Shown here piece after piece: positions 46,493 through 55,021 of a stretch of 64,000 bases of DNA. The stretch spans positions 1-64,000 of the forward strand of contig JANQQI010000087.1 of the NCBI GenBank assembly GCA_028285085.1. The letters are read 5' to 3'. Position numbers and translations under genes: made by a program. The stretch's first letter is position 1, and each line of letters starts with the position of its first letter. A model generated the notes under the pieces. It saw only the letters and a program-made list of their open reading frames with translations. It did not search any database and was not told where the DNA came from. This DNA comes from Saprospiraceae bacterium (lineage in GTDB: Bacteria > Bacteroidota > Bacteroidia > Chitinophagales > Saprospiraceae).

Positions 46493-48247
46493 TCAGATGA
46501 CGGCATTAAGGTAATTGATGATCTTCTGCCAATAGATGCCATCTTCAATATTCTTTTGTTTCGCGAAAACTTCATTTTCATCTTCGCGAAGCCTATCCAA
46601 CATTTCTTTTGCTGAATTATTTTTAATTGCAATTTCGGCGGTTGCGATAAGGGTACTGAGCGTTGTATTACAATTTTTCCTATCCCCTAAAGCACATAAG
46701 TAGGCCTGGTTTTTTGCCAACAGATAATTTACTTTATAATTGTTTTTATACGTTTCATCTCTTGATAATGCTTTGATTTCCGTTTGAATGCTAAGAAGGC
46801 CATTTTTGTTACTTTTGGATCGATCGTTTCGATCGCTTATGCCTTCAAGAGTTGCTTCTTGGGTAGGTTCTTCAAATCCTACTGGTGGGGCTGGATCTGA
46901 AGTTATTGAACTCTCTTCGCTTACTTTATTTTCAGGATTAGCAGGAAAATACTTCCACACCACAAATACTGCGATAGCTATAAAAAGAGGAATCAGTAGC
47001 CATAACCAATTGAATCCTTTTTGGTCACCACTAGAAGGCTCAAATGTAGTGATTGGCTTAGGCGGCTCTGTTGTATCATTATCAGATTCAATTTGAATTT
47101 GGGTTGGGTTGGAGTTGGGTTGGTTATAAGTAGTAGGTGGAAAATAACTTGGTGGCATAGGTACAGATCCTGAGTAAGGATTATTCTCAGCAGGATCACT
47201 ATTTATGATCTCAGTGGGAGGCTCTACAACTGGTGGTTGAAAAGGTTCTGGCTCCTCAACTTTTGGTAAGCTAGACATATCCTCGACCTCATCGCTAGGA
47301 ACAACGACAGTTTTGTTATCATCTGAGATAGGCAAAAACCCCTGTTCAACTTGGGGAATTTGAACCGGAACGGGGTCTTGAAAACTTTTTGTTCCTTTTA
47401 AATAAAGAATGAGCTCCTCTGCAGTTTGAATCCGTTCTTTCGGATCTAAGACTAAACACCTTTTAATCATCGTCTTATAAGGTTCTTCAATCGTTTCCAA
47501 TTTCTCCGGAAGTTCTAACTTGGTTATTTTCCTACTCAGTTCCATTTGCGATTGAGTACTTCTATCATCCCCTCCTGATCTTCCCTTAAATGGTAACTCA
47601 TTGACGATAATTCTATAGATGATCACCCCCATTGCCCAAAGATCTACATTCGTAAATATTTTATTATTTAGGATTTGCTCCGGTGCGGCGTAAGCAAAAG
47701 AAATGCCTATAGCAGAGTTAGTAATATCGGCTTTGTCTATTACCTGCCGACTCAATCCAAAATCAGTGATCTTAGGTGTCCAGATGCCATCCTCTCGGTG
47801 AAGTAGAATATTTTGAGCTTTTAAATCTCTATGAATGACATTATTCTGATGCAGAAAAGCTATACCGTCTAAAACACCTCTAATAATTAATCTCTTGTCT
47901 TCAGAGGAAAGTGTCTCTTTTTGTGTTGCTAAAAATTGCTCTAGGTTTCCATATTCGTAGAATTTCAAAATTGCAAAGTCCTTGGTACCAGTAATTCCAG
48001 TATCAAACCTGTAACAATTATCATATCTTGCAATATTCCTGTGAAGGGGCAACTTATTGACCAGCTCAACCTCATTTTTTAAAGTAAACTTTTTCCACTC
48101 TGGTTTCACATCTGCCATTTTCAGTGCGACATAGTGATTTTTTGCATGATCAAATACCTTGAATACTTGAGCAAAACCTCCAGAACCAATATATTTTCGA
48201 TTTTTAAATCGATTTTGAAAAGCGTTATATTCTTCAAGTCCAGACAT
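46493..48247 (-). CDS. Transmembrane Ser/Thr protein kinase
   Basis: The 584-residue protein has a kinase domain at residues 20-290 with IGSGGFAQVF, Lys43 in VALKMA, HRDLKAQN (139-146), DFG (162-164) and APEQI. All key residues are present, so it should be active. A Pro-rich linker follows, then one membrane segment near residues 412-432 (WLWLLIPLFIAIAVFVVW), then about 150 outside residues rich in helix. No PASTA repeats are present. It lies in an operon with a PP2C phosphatase and an OmpA-like protein, and its FHA-type reader is encoded at 50934-51608. Confidence 0.9.
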   Translation of the reverse strand: MSGLEEYNAFQNRFKNRKYIGSGGFAQVFKVFDHAKNHYVALKMADVKPEWKKFTLKNEVELVNKLPLHRNIARYDNCYRFDTGITGTKDFAILKFYEYGNLEQFLATQKETLSSEDKRLIIRGVLDGIAFLHQNNVIHRDLKAQNILLHREDGIWTPKITDFGLSRQVIDKADITNSAIGISFAYAAPEQILNNKIFTNVDLWAMGVIIYRIIVNELPFKGRSGGDDRSTQSQMELSRKITKLELPEKLETIEEPYKTMIKRCLVLDPKERIQTAEELILYLKGTKSFQDPVPVQIPQVEQGFLPISDDNKTVVVPSDEVEDMSSLPKVEEPEPFQPPVVEPPTEIINSDPAENNPYSGSVPMPPSYFPPTTYNQPNSNPTQIQIESDNDTTEPPKPITTFEPSSGDQKGFNWLWLLIPLFIAIAVFVVWKYFPANPENKVSEESSITSDPAPPVGFEEPTQEATLEGISDRNDRSKSNKNGLLSIQTEIKALSRDETYKNNYKVNYLLAKNQAYLCALGDRKNCNTTLSTLIATAEIAIKNNSAKEMLDRLREDENEVFAKQKNIEDGIYWQKIINYLNAVI

Positions 48248-48281
48248 ATAGGGGATTTTAATGCAATCAAAATGGGTTTAA

Positions 48282-49136
48282 TTATTCCACGAGTCCGAAT
48301 GGATCATCCTTTTTAGGATACATTACAAATAATACACTTTGGTTTAGTCTTAAAGAGAAATCAGGATCTTCGCCTCTTCCATAACTTATTTTCGAATAAT
48401 CTGCTTTTCTTAATCCAAATCGTTCTGAAACTTGTAGATTTAATTGAGGAGGGTTAGATCCAAAATAAATAAAGTCGTAGCCTAATTCTTCAATTTCATG
48501 GTTTTCAATAAATTCAATAATTTGATCGGATCTTTTTTTCGATAAAGCTAAATTAGCATCGTCCTCTCCCACCTTACTCGCTCGGCCAATGATCAATAAT
48601 TTATAGTCTTTAGCATTGTTGATATACAAGTTTAAAAAGTAATCCATTTTCTGCCTTTGATCACCTGACAATCGGTATTGTCCTGAGTTATAAAAGAAAG
48701 CATCAGAAGGATATTTCTCTACCATATCATTATGATATTTCATCGATGTATTTAATATTGGAAAAAAGCATTGATCTTTCCCTGAAGCAATTCTAAAAAA
48801 TTCCTTGGGAGATGAAATGCCATTTTCAATTGATTTCAACTCAGAACAAATCGCATCGTAACATTTGCTATCCAATTTTTTGAAATCATTAAAAAGCCTG
48901 GTCATTGGGGTTATTCTAAATATTCCTCCTAATAATTCGCCACTCTTTTCAAAACAGCTCAAAAAAGAATTTGGGATTTCTTCTTCTGGTTTTGGTTCTA
49001 CAACCATAGGTGTTTCTTCTGCTTTAGGAAAAGTATTCAAATAGCGATACAATGCCCATATCGCTAGCCCAAGAAACAATATGTAAGCTGGAACGTAAAT
49101 CCAAGCCTTACTAAACCTGTCTGTCAAAGCATTCAT
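48282..49136 (-). CDS. OmpA-like inner-membrane-anchored protein
   Basis: The 284-residue protein has one N-terminal membrane segment (residues 13-31, YVPAYILFLGLAIWALYRYL), a linker, and a C-terminal OmpA-like region (LLIIGRASKVGEDDANLALSKKRSDQIIEF split across strands). The Arg in KKRSDQI is in place, but the Asp of the usual HTD peptidoglycan motif is replaced (GRAS). It probably spans the periplasm to the cell wall. In a T6SS context it could replace the peptidoglycan anchor of TssL/TagL. It lies 34 bases before the kinase and 37 bases after the phosphatase. Confidence 0.6.
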   Translation of the reverse strand: MNALTDRFSKAWIYVPAYILFLGLAIWALYRYLNTFPKAEETPMVVEPKPEEEIPNSFLSCFEKSGELLGGIFRITPMTRLFNDFKKLDSKCYDAICSELKSIENGISSPKEFFRIASGKDQCFFPILNTSMKYHNDMVEKYPSDAFFYNSGQYRLSGDQRQKMDYFLNLYINNAKDYKLLIIGRASKVGEDDANLALSKKRSDQIIEFIENHEIEELGYDFIYFGSNPPQLNLQVSERFGLRKADYSKISYGRGEDPDFSLRLNQSVLFVMYPKKDDPFGLVE

Positions 49137-49173
49137 ATCAAAAAATTAACTGTATCTTAAGCAGTTAGGTCAT

Positions 49174-50265
49174 TCAATTATTATAATCAGATGAATCTAT
49201 TTGCACCTTTTTGGCTTTATTGATGGAGTCAGTTAAAGCCTCTATATTCAGAAATTCTTCTTCAAGCTTTTGTTTTTCTAAACCGCTAATCGAATCTTCA
49301 CCTTCAGCAGTATCTACTAATTTAGGCCCCGCCATATCTTTTTGATCTACAACCGAATTAGGAATAGAAAATTCAAGTGTATTATTGACCGCATTTTTTC
49401 TTTCCGAATTCAGTAGTAGTAGCATTCCTACTGAACTAACCAAGAGTAGTATCAAAACCGCAGAAACGAATCTTGTATTTGCTAGTATGAATTGATTAGT
49501 TTTTTCTAAAAAGGTATCTAACTCAATCGATTTAACTTGAACTAAATATGCAGAGAAGTTATCTCTAGATTTTTCAGAACAAATGGATTTTATTTTTTCA
49601 AGCTTATCTTCATTGGACATGCCGTTGTCAGATAATAGTTGAACCAACAAGTCATCCGAAATACTTTCTGTAATGCCATCTGAACACAGAAAAAAATAAT
49701 CTCCTTCAACAATGTCATCTATATATTTGACTTGTGCTTCTTGGCCTTTGATCCCAATTGCCCTTGTAACTATATTTCTTTTAGGATGGTTTTTTGCTTC
49801 CTCAAGAGTTATTATGTTTTTAGATACTAATTCATTAACGAAAGAATGATCACTTGTTTTAAATAAAATTTCCTCATCTCTTATTTGGTATACTCTGCTA
49901 TCCCCTAAATGTGCAACAGTTGCTCCCTTTTGATGAAATGATAACAAGGTCAAAGTAGTTGCCATACCATTCGCCTCAATATCCTTTTGGATATGCGCAT
50001 CCATTTTCTCCTCAGCTACTGATATCGCATTGTTGATATCACCTCCGAGAATGACCTTTTTTTCGGTTAACATTTCCGAAAGAACTTGGCAAACTATTTT
50101 ACTAGCCACTTCTCCTTTAGCTGCCCCCCCTACTCCATCACAAACCAAGAAGAGATTCTTGTTACTCTTCTCAAATTCTTCTTTAGCTGGAAAAACAGAA
50201 TCCTCGTTATTATCACGTTTACCTATTTCATGAAGGCAAAAAGGAGGATACAATTGGATTTTCAT
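49174..50265 (-). CDS. PP2C-type Ser/Thr phosphatase with membrane anchor
   Basis: The 363-residue protein has a PP2C catalytic domain at residues 1-245: GKRDNNEDS, LVCDGVGGAAKGEVAS, VAHLGDSRVYQI, LCSDGITESI and DNFSAYLV supply the metal-binding Asp residues. One membrane segment at about 270-290 and a short outside tail follow. Most bacterial relatives are soluble, so the anchor is notable. It is the first gene of the operon whose kinase it would oppose. Confidence 0.88.
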   Translation of the reverse strand: MKIQLYPPFCLHEIGKRDNNEDSVFPAKEEFEKSNKNLFLVCDGVGGAAKGEVASKIVCQVLSEMLTEKKVILGGDINNAISVAEEKMDAHIQKDIEANGMATTLTLLSFHQKGATVAHLGDSRVYQIRDEEILFKTSDHSFVNELVSKNIITLEEAKNHPKRNIVTRAIGIKGQEAQVKYIDDIVEGDYFFLCSDGITESISDDLLVQLLSDNGMSNEDKLEKIKSICSEKSRDNFSAYLVQVKSIELDTFLEKTNQFILANTRFVSAVLILLLVSSVGMLLLLNSERKNAVNNTLEFSIPNSVVDQKDMAGPKLVDTAEGEDSISGLEKQKLEEEFLNIEALTDSINKAKKVQIDSSDYNN

Positions 50266-50933
50266 TTTAATCTTGAGGTTTTAACCTTTGTTTTAGGGTT
50301 CAACGAGGTGATTTTCCATCGTTCAATAGTCCATATAATTTTTACTTCAACTATGCCTTGTATCTAACCAAACCAAACGGCTGGTGGCACTAGATGAATT
50401 AATATCACCTTCAGCTAGTGGGCTGAATTGCATAAATTAAAAGGTAGCGTACCTGTTGTTATAAGTCAGTCGCTAAAGTGTGTTCATTGACAAGATGGTT
50501 GAATTTATCTCCATTGATCATTGGCCTTGTTGACTTCCATCAAACCACGCGTTTGTAGGCTGGCCAATGATTTCCGAGCAGGCTCTGCTCATTTCGGAAC
50601 GAAAATACCGTCAAAAGCAACTAGGGCTTCGCCTTGCAAATCAAGGCCACCAGTTGCATCAATTGGAGATTAAAACTCAATCCGTCAAAGAACTATTGGA
50701 AGCATCTACTGAACGTAGATTTTTCCAGGCTACTGTGTGTTATTATTGGAGGTGGATTCTGTAAAACCAACCTTCCATATATCGAGTTACGACTTGGCCA
50801 TAATTGATCAAATGTCTGTTTAAGTGCTTTTTAGTATTTATAAGGTACTTTTCATTCTATATAGCAACTCATCAACTTCATAGCCTTTTTATAGTCCAAA
50901 GTCATGAAGCTCTTTGCCAGCGCTATTGATCTT
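50266..50933. other. Gene-free stretch of about 670 bases, promoter side of the kinase operon
   Basis: The part nearest 50266 is the likely promoter region of the phosphatase operon. A 65-codon plus-strand frame (50567-50764) is seen but is not recognised and may be decayed sequence. CACTAG (50388-50393) and CTAGTG (50415-50420) form a small inverted pair. Confidence 0.45.
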
Positions 50934-51608
50934 TTAAGTGTTAACTTTTAAAGTAAGGGATATATTCCCAAGTCGAATGGAGGATCCATTCACTAAAGGT
51001 ATCCGTTCATGATTCTGTAATCGTTGGGTTCTTCCACTAACTAAAACACCATTAGTACTTTTCTTGCCTTCTATATGCCCAATATCGTATATAGTAAAAT
51101 TCATTTGACGGTTATTTTCAGCAACTTCAACTACGCAATGCTTTCTACTTACTGTCTTATCAGCCAGAATAAGATCTGTATTTTCTCTACCAATAAAATT
51201 CTTACCCTGCTTCAACAAAAGATGCTCACCAGAATCAGTCACTAAAAATCCTACTGCTTTTGGTTCTTCGGGAATTTCTAAATTTGAAGATGGTACTTCC
51301 TTTTTGAGAGAATCTTCATTAGTATTAGACATCTCATAGGGATTCATTGATTGCTGTGAACCAAAATTACTTTGGTTTGGACTATTATCTCCTGAGAGAG
51401 GTGGCAAACTATAATCGGGGTAATTGGGCGATGAATCAATATCATAATTATTCTCACTTACATTAGATCCCTCATTTTCAAGTGAAGGTAAATGCCAGGT
51501 GTTACAGTTTGGGCAAATCACTTGCATGGCACCTTTAGGTACTGGGATTAATGTGTTACAAGAAGGATTCGTACATTTAATAGTAGATTCCATATATTGA
51601 TTATTCAT
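50934..51608 (-). CDS. FHA domain protein with N-terminal zinc ribbon
   Basis: The 224-residue protein starts with a zinc ribbon (CTNPSCNT, CPNCNTW), a low-complexity linker rich in Asn, Ser and Pro, and a C-terminal FHA domain (GRENTDLILADKTVSRKH, then STNGVLVSG, then IRLGNISL). The GRE, SRKH and NG residues needed to bind phosphothreonine are all present. It would read the phosphorylation made by the kinase at 46493-48247, as Fha proteins do in T6SS regulation. It lies between TssK and the phosphatase. Confidence 0.85.
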   Translation of the reverse strand: MNNQYMESTIKCTNPSCNTLIPVPKGAMQVICPNCNTWHLPSLENEGSNVSENNYDIDSSPNYPDYSLPPLSGDNSPNQSNFGSQQSMNPYEMSNTNEDSLKKEVPSSNLEIPEEPKAVGFLVTDSGEHLLLKQGKNFIGRENTDLILADKTVSRKHCVVEVAENNRQMNFTIYDIGHIEGKKSTNGVLVSGRTQRLQNHERIPLVNGSSIRLGNISLTLKVNT

Positions 51609-51636
51609 CTATTTATTCCTGGTACTCAAAACCTGT

Positions 51637-51695
51637 TTTAATATTTTCTATAATGATGAGAAATAGTTCTCGTTTCTACAATTGATGTTCTTTTA
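51637..51695. repeat. Intergenic repeat family 2, copy B (left half)
   Basis: The stretch resembles 63565-63624: shared TTTTAAT, TATAATGATGAG, TTTCTACAATT. It lies between the TssK stop and the FHA start. Confidence 0.5.
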
Positions 51696-51728
51696 GCCAT
51701 GACCTATCAGTGGTAAGTAAAACTGGCT

Positions 51729-52778
51729 CTATCCACTTGAAATATTTCGTTCCCCTCCTTTGATAGTAGGTGGTTTTGTAGTAACAAACGATTTCAAGGT
51801 GGCAATCAGCGACAATGTAAACCTTTGGATTTTGGAAATGACAATGGCCATTTCTTCTTGGGGTATTGCAGCTGGTTTAATCACTTCATGGGCATTTATA
51901 CGAAGATTATTTATTTCACCATTTTTCAAAAAGTTACGTACAAAATCACGGTCGTTAGTTTCAATTAATCCTAAAACTAGTCCGGCCAAATCTCCAAAAT
52001 ATGCGGCCATATAAATTGGAGATTGTTTAGGTATTAACCATCGAAATTGACCTTGGGAGCTCCGAATATAATTCACGATCGGAATGCAAAAATGCGCTCT
52101 AGCAGTATCTTTTTTCCGATGCTCATGAATGACATGTGCGCTTACTCTTAAAATATTTTCTAACTGATTTTGGAAAAATTGAAACCATCTTTCCAGAAGT
52201 GGAAATCCTAAAACAGATAGTGTAGGAGGAATATATCCATCTAGCACTTTTCCACTTTGCCATTCAGCTATTTTCATCCGATTAGCTGCAATATTCTGAA
52301 CGGCGGAAATCCGAGAATGCGGAATACATTCAAGTTGATATTCGTGGCTCAAACTTGATTTTCGGATCGGTCTAATTTGAGGGATACCTGCTTCTATCCT
52401 TTTGCTCTCATTTATACTTAAATACAGGTGATAACGCTCATTATGAGAAGGGTCAAAATCAACAAAAGGAGCATTTGCCGGTATCTTTAAATTTTGAATA
52501 TTTTCAGGTAATATTTCTATTCTGTATCCTCCGGGCAATATTGCACGACAGGCATTTAAAATAACTCTGACTGACTGTGGATTTTGCCCCTTTGCATTTT
52601 GAACATTGAATTTGCTATAAGGTAAAAGACCAAATCCGGTACTAGATAGCAATGATACCGCACGGTTATCCCTTACATTATCCTCAATGCTATCCTCTAG
52701 ATGACGGAAATGCTCAGCGGAGAGCTTCATTCCATTTTCCCAGAAGATTGGAAAAGACTTTATATTTGGAAATATCAT
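51729..52778 (-). CDS. tssK: T6SS baseplate protein TssK
   Basis: The 349-residue protein begins with WENGMKLSAEHFRHLE, the TssK N-terminal motif (WxxGM, then HF), and has the family's beta N-domain and helical C-domain. TssK links the baseplate to the membrane complex. It lies next to the TssN-type gene (17-base gap), as in Bacteroidota T6SS loci. Confidence 0.8.
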   Translation of the reverse strand: MIFPNIKSFPIFWENGMKLSAEHFRHLEDSIEDNVRDNRAVSLLSSTGFGLLPYSKFNVQNAKGQNPQSVRVILNACRAILPGGYRIEILPENIQNLKIPANAPFVDFDPSHNERYHLYLSINESKRIEAGIPQIRPIRKSSLSHEYQLECIPHSRISAVQNIAANRMKIAEWQSGKVLDGYIPPTLSVLGFPLLERWFQFFQNQLENILRVSAHVIHEHRKKDTARAHFCIPIVNYIRSSQGQFRWLIPKQSPIYMAAYFGDLAGLVLGLIETNDRDFVRNFLKNGEINNLRINAHEVIKPAAIPQEEMAIVISKIQRFTLSLIATLKSFVTTKPPTIKGGERNISSG

Positions 52779-52795
52779 CTAAATGAATTAACTTT

Positions 52796-53779
52796 TTATC
52801 TATTTATTAAAACTGTTTTTCCTTCATCATCTCCATACTGTCCGTCATACTGATTGATGGATAGCTTAGTCCCATCTCCTGGAATTCTTTTAGCCGAAAT
52901 TATATCGCTCTTTTTAACTTTATTTTGATGAATATTCAAATCTGGATTCAGGTATCTTTTTGTCCGAAACCAAGTGAGCGGATTATACCAAACTCTCTTG
53001 ATTGAAAACAACCAACAAAATTCGCGTGCTCCATCATATTCATCACCCAAATCCTGAATGGTAGATAAATCATCTCTTTTTCTTCTTTCCTGAATGCATA
53101 GCTGAAAAATCTTACCTAAGGGAATCTCTTTAGGCGCTTCTATCCAAGGCCTAGCAGACCAACTAAAAACATTGTATTCATCTACTAGACTTTTCTTTAA
53201 GTGAAAATTTACTTGCATTAATTCACGCCAAGGAAAATCTGCCGCATGAATAGGTTCTGTGGGATACACCCACGGGTTTTCAATGGTTTTGAATGGAATT
53301 TGTCCTGAAAAATCTGTCAATTTCAGGAACAAAAAGGGGAGCCAAAAAATTAAAGGGCTTTCCCATAAATCCCTACTAACATCAATACGATATTCAATAA
53401 TTTCGAATAATTGTGGAACGGTGACAAAGGTAATAGATACTAGGCATCCAGAAATTAACACAAAAAGTGCCTCTGGGAAAAATGCATCTTCAGCATAGTT
53501 CCCTGTACTCCTGACGGTCCATGGCCTTTTATATAAAACCCAAACATTCAGCGTTCCTAGCAATAGTATTGCCAAACGTGTACTCCAAATACTATGCAAT
53601 GGACTTCTAACCAAGCTATACACTAAATAGCTTACAATAAATGTCACCAAGATTAATATCAATTTGTAGATCATTACATACTTCCCCAACCCTCTCTTTT
53701 GACGCTTCATGACATACATCAGGAGGAAACTAAACACCAGAGAAAGTAGCGTCCAAATCAATATTACAGTTTCACGCAT
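52796..53779 (-). CDS. tssN: TssN-type T6SS-iii membrane protein
   Basis: I start at ATG 53779 (MRETVILIWTLLSLVFSFLLM), because the longer frame adds polar residues. About five membrane segments lie in the first 170 residues, followed by a cytoplasmic domain of about 150 residues. This architecture and place next to TssK match TssN, specific to Bacteroidota T6SS, where it helps replace the TssJLM membrane complex. Confidence 0.7.
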   Translation of the reverse strand: MRETVILIWTLLSLVFSFLLMYVMKRQKRGLGKYVMIYKLILILVTFIVSYLVYSLVRSPLHSIWSTRLAILLLGTLNVWVLYKRPWTVRSTGNYAEDAFFPEALFVLISGCLVSITFVTVPQLFEIIEYRIDVSRDLWESPLIFWLPFLFLKLTDFSGQIPFKTIENPWVYPTEPIHAADFPWRELMQVNFHLKKSLVDEYNVFSWSARPWIEAPKEIPLGKIFQLCIQERRKRDDLSTIQDLGDEYDGAREFCWLFSIKRVWYNPLTWFRTKRYLNPDLNIHQNKVKKSDIISAKRIPGDGTKLSINQYDGQYGDDEGKTVLINR

Positions 53780-54064
53780 AGCAACTAAGATAACAGTTAA
53801 ATCACTATTTTCGTAACATATTATTTGTAACTTGATAAAAATCCACAAACAAGTCTACGAAACACTCTACATTATTACATTATTCCATTTTTTTTAACAT
53901 TTATTCTACAAAACCACTCCCTGCCGGAGGTAGGTAACCTCGATTGCAGGAACATAGTAGTTGCTCATCCTGACAAGTAAGGTTTAAACAGATTGTAAAG
54001 ATTTAATATATCCTGTAGTCTTTTTCATATATAACTTACTTTAACCTGCTTCAGGTAAACACCA

Positions 54065-55021
54065 TTAGTTATCTTCTGTAAGCTGTAATTCTGTATTATA
54101 CCCTAAGAAATCATTACCAAGAGTACATCCTAGTGTATCTTCCGTAACTACAATACTCGTTACAATTGGTACATCTAGGGGAATAAAATAGCTATATAAT
54201 AGTTGCTCTAGTAGTTTAATTCCATTACCATTCGGAAGATAATCTATCAGATCTAAATACGTGATTCCTTTAACGATCACTTTCATGGCTGGCATATCAT
54301 CCCTAAATGCATCTCCCACAATTGCATTATCCCCTAGTCTCATTTCACAAGCAGGAACATCACTATTGGGAATCTCTAATTCTAAGGGAGGGATAAACTC
54401 GATTGAAACCGGTTTTTGGAGTACTGCTTCAAAAATGAGCTCCGTTAACTTCCAGTCTCCTACAACTCTATAGGCTTCTGGAATTAAATAACAAAGTAAG
54501 AACTTCTGACGATCACTCAAGCAATCTTCAAACTCTGGGAATCCCCAGATTTTATGGATAAACTCGGGAAATGTCTCTGTATATTTTTGCTCTATTTGAT
54601 CTGCCTCGATCCTGGCGTGATAAATAGCTTGTTCAAAGGGTAAAAAGAACTTTCTTGCCTCCTTTATTTGTTGAGTAATTGCTCTAGTCCTGGCTTTAGC
54701 ATCTTCATAATCCTCATCTAATCTCAAAAACAATCCTTGGGGAAGCGTATCAAAAAGCCCCTTGCGATTAGCCAGGATCATTAATGCCACCTCATGGTCA
54801 TAATATTTCCTTTTCACCTCTTCTACATCACCTCCTACTCTCCTTCTAGCATTTCCTTTTGCAGCAACCACAATTTGATCTAAATTAAAATCTTTTAGGG
54901 CCCCATCAGCTTGAGCTAAAAGGGTGGAAGCCAACGTTTCTACTTTTATATCAAAAGTAGCCGATATCCCTAAAATCTCTTTTATGTCTTCGTTCAAGTC
55001 CATCTCCTCATTTTGAATCAA
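54065..55021 (-). CDS. tssG: T6SS baseplate protein TssG (T6SS-iii type)
   Basis: The 318-residue protein is soluble and follows TssF with a 14-base overlap, the usual TssF-TssG pairing. A segment LANRKGLFDTLPQGLFLRL resembles the TssG/TssF-iii motif. TssG forms the baseplate wedge with TssF, TssE and TssK. The call relies strongly on context. Confidence 0.65.
   Translation of the reverse strand: MIQNEEMDLNEDIKEILGISATFDIKVETLASTLLAQADGALKDFNLDQIVVAAKGNARRRVGGDVEEVKRKYYDHEVALMILANRKGLFDTLPQGLFLRLDEDYEDAKARTRAITQQIKEARKFFLPFEQAIYHARIEADQIEQKYTETFPEFIHKIWGFPEFEDCLSDRQKFLLCYLIPEAYRVVGDWKLTELIFEAVLQKPVSIEFIPPLELEIPNSDVPACEMRLGDNAIVGDAFRDDMPAMKVIVKGITYLDLIDYLPNGNGIKLLEQLLYSYFIPLDVPIVTSIVVTEDTLGCTLGNDFLGYNTELQLTEDN

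Noticed and set aside
50567-50764. 65-codon plus-strand frame in the gap upstream of the phosphatase
   Set aside because: Unrecognised and isolated; could be decayed DNA but cannot be supported as a gene.
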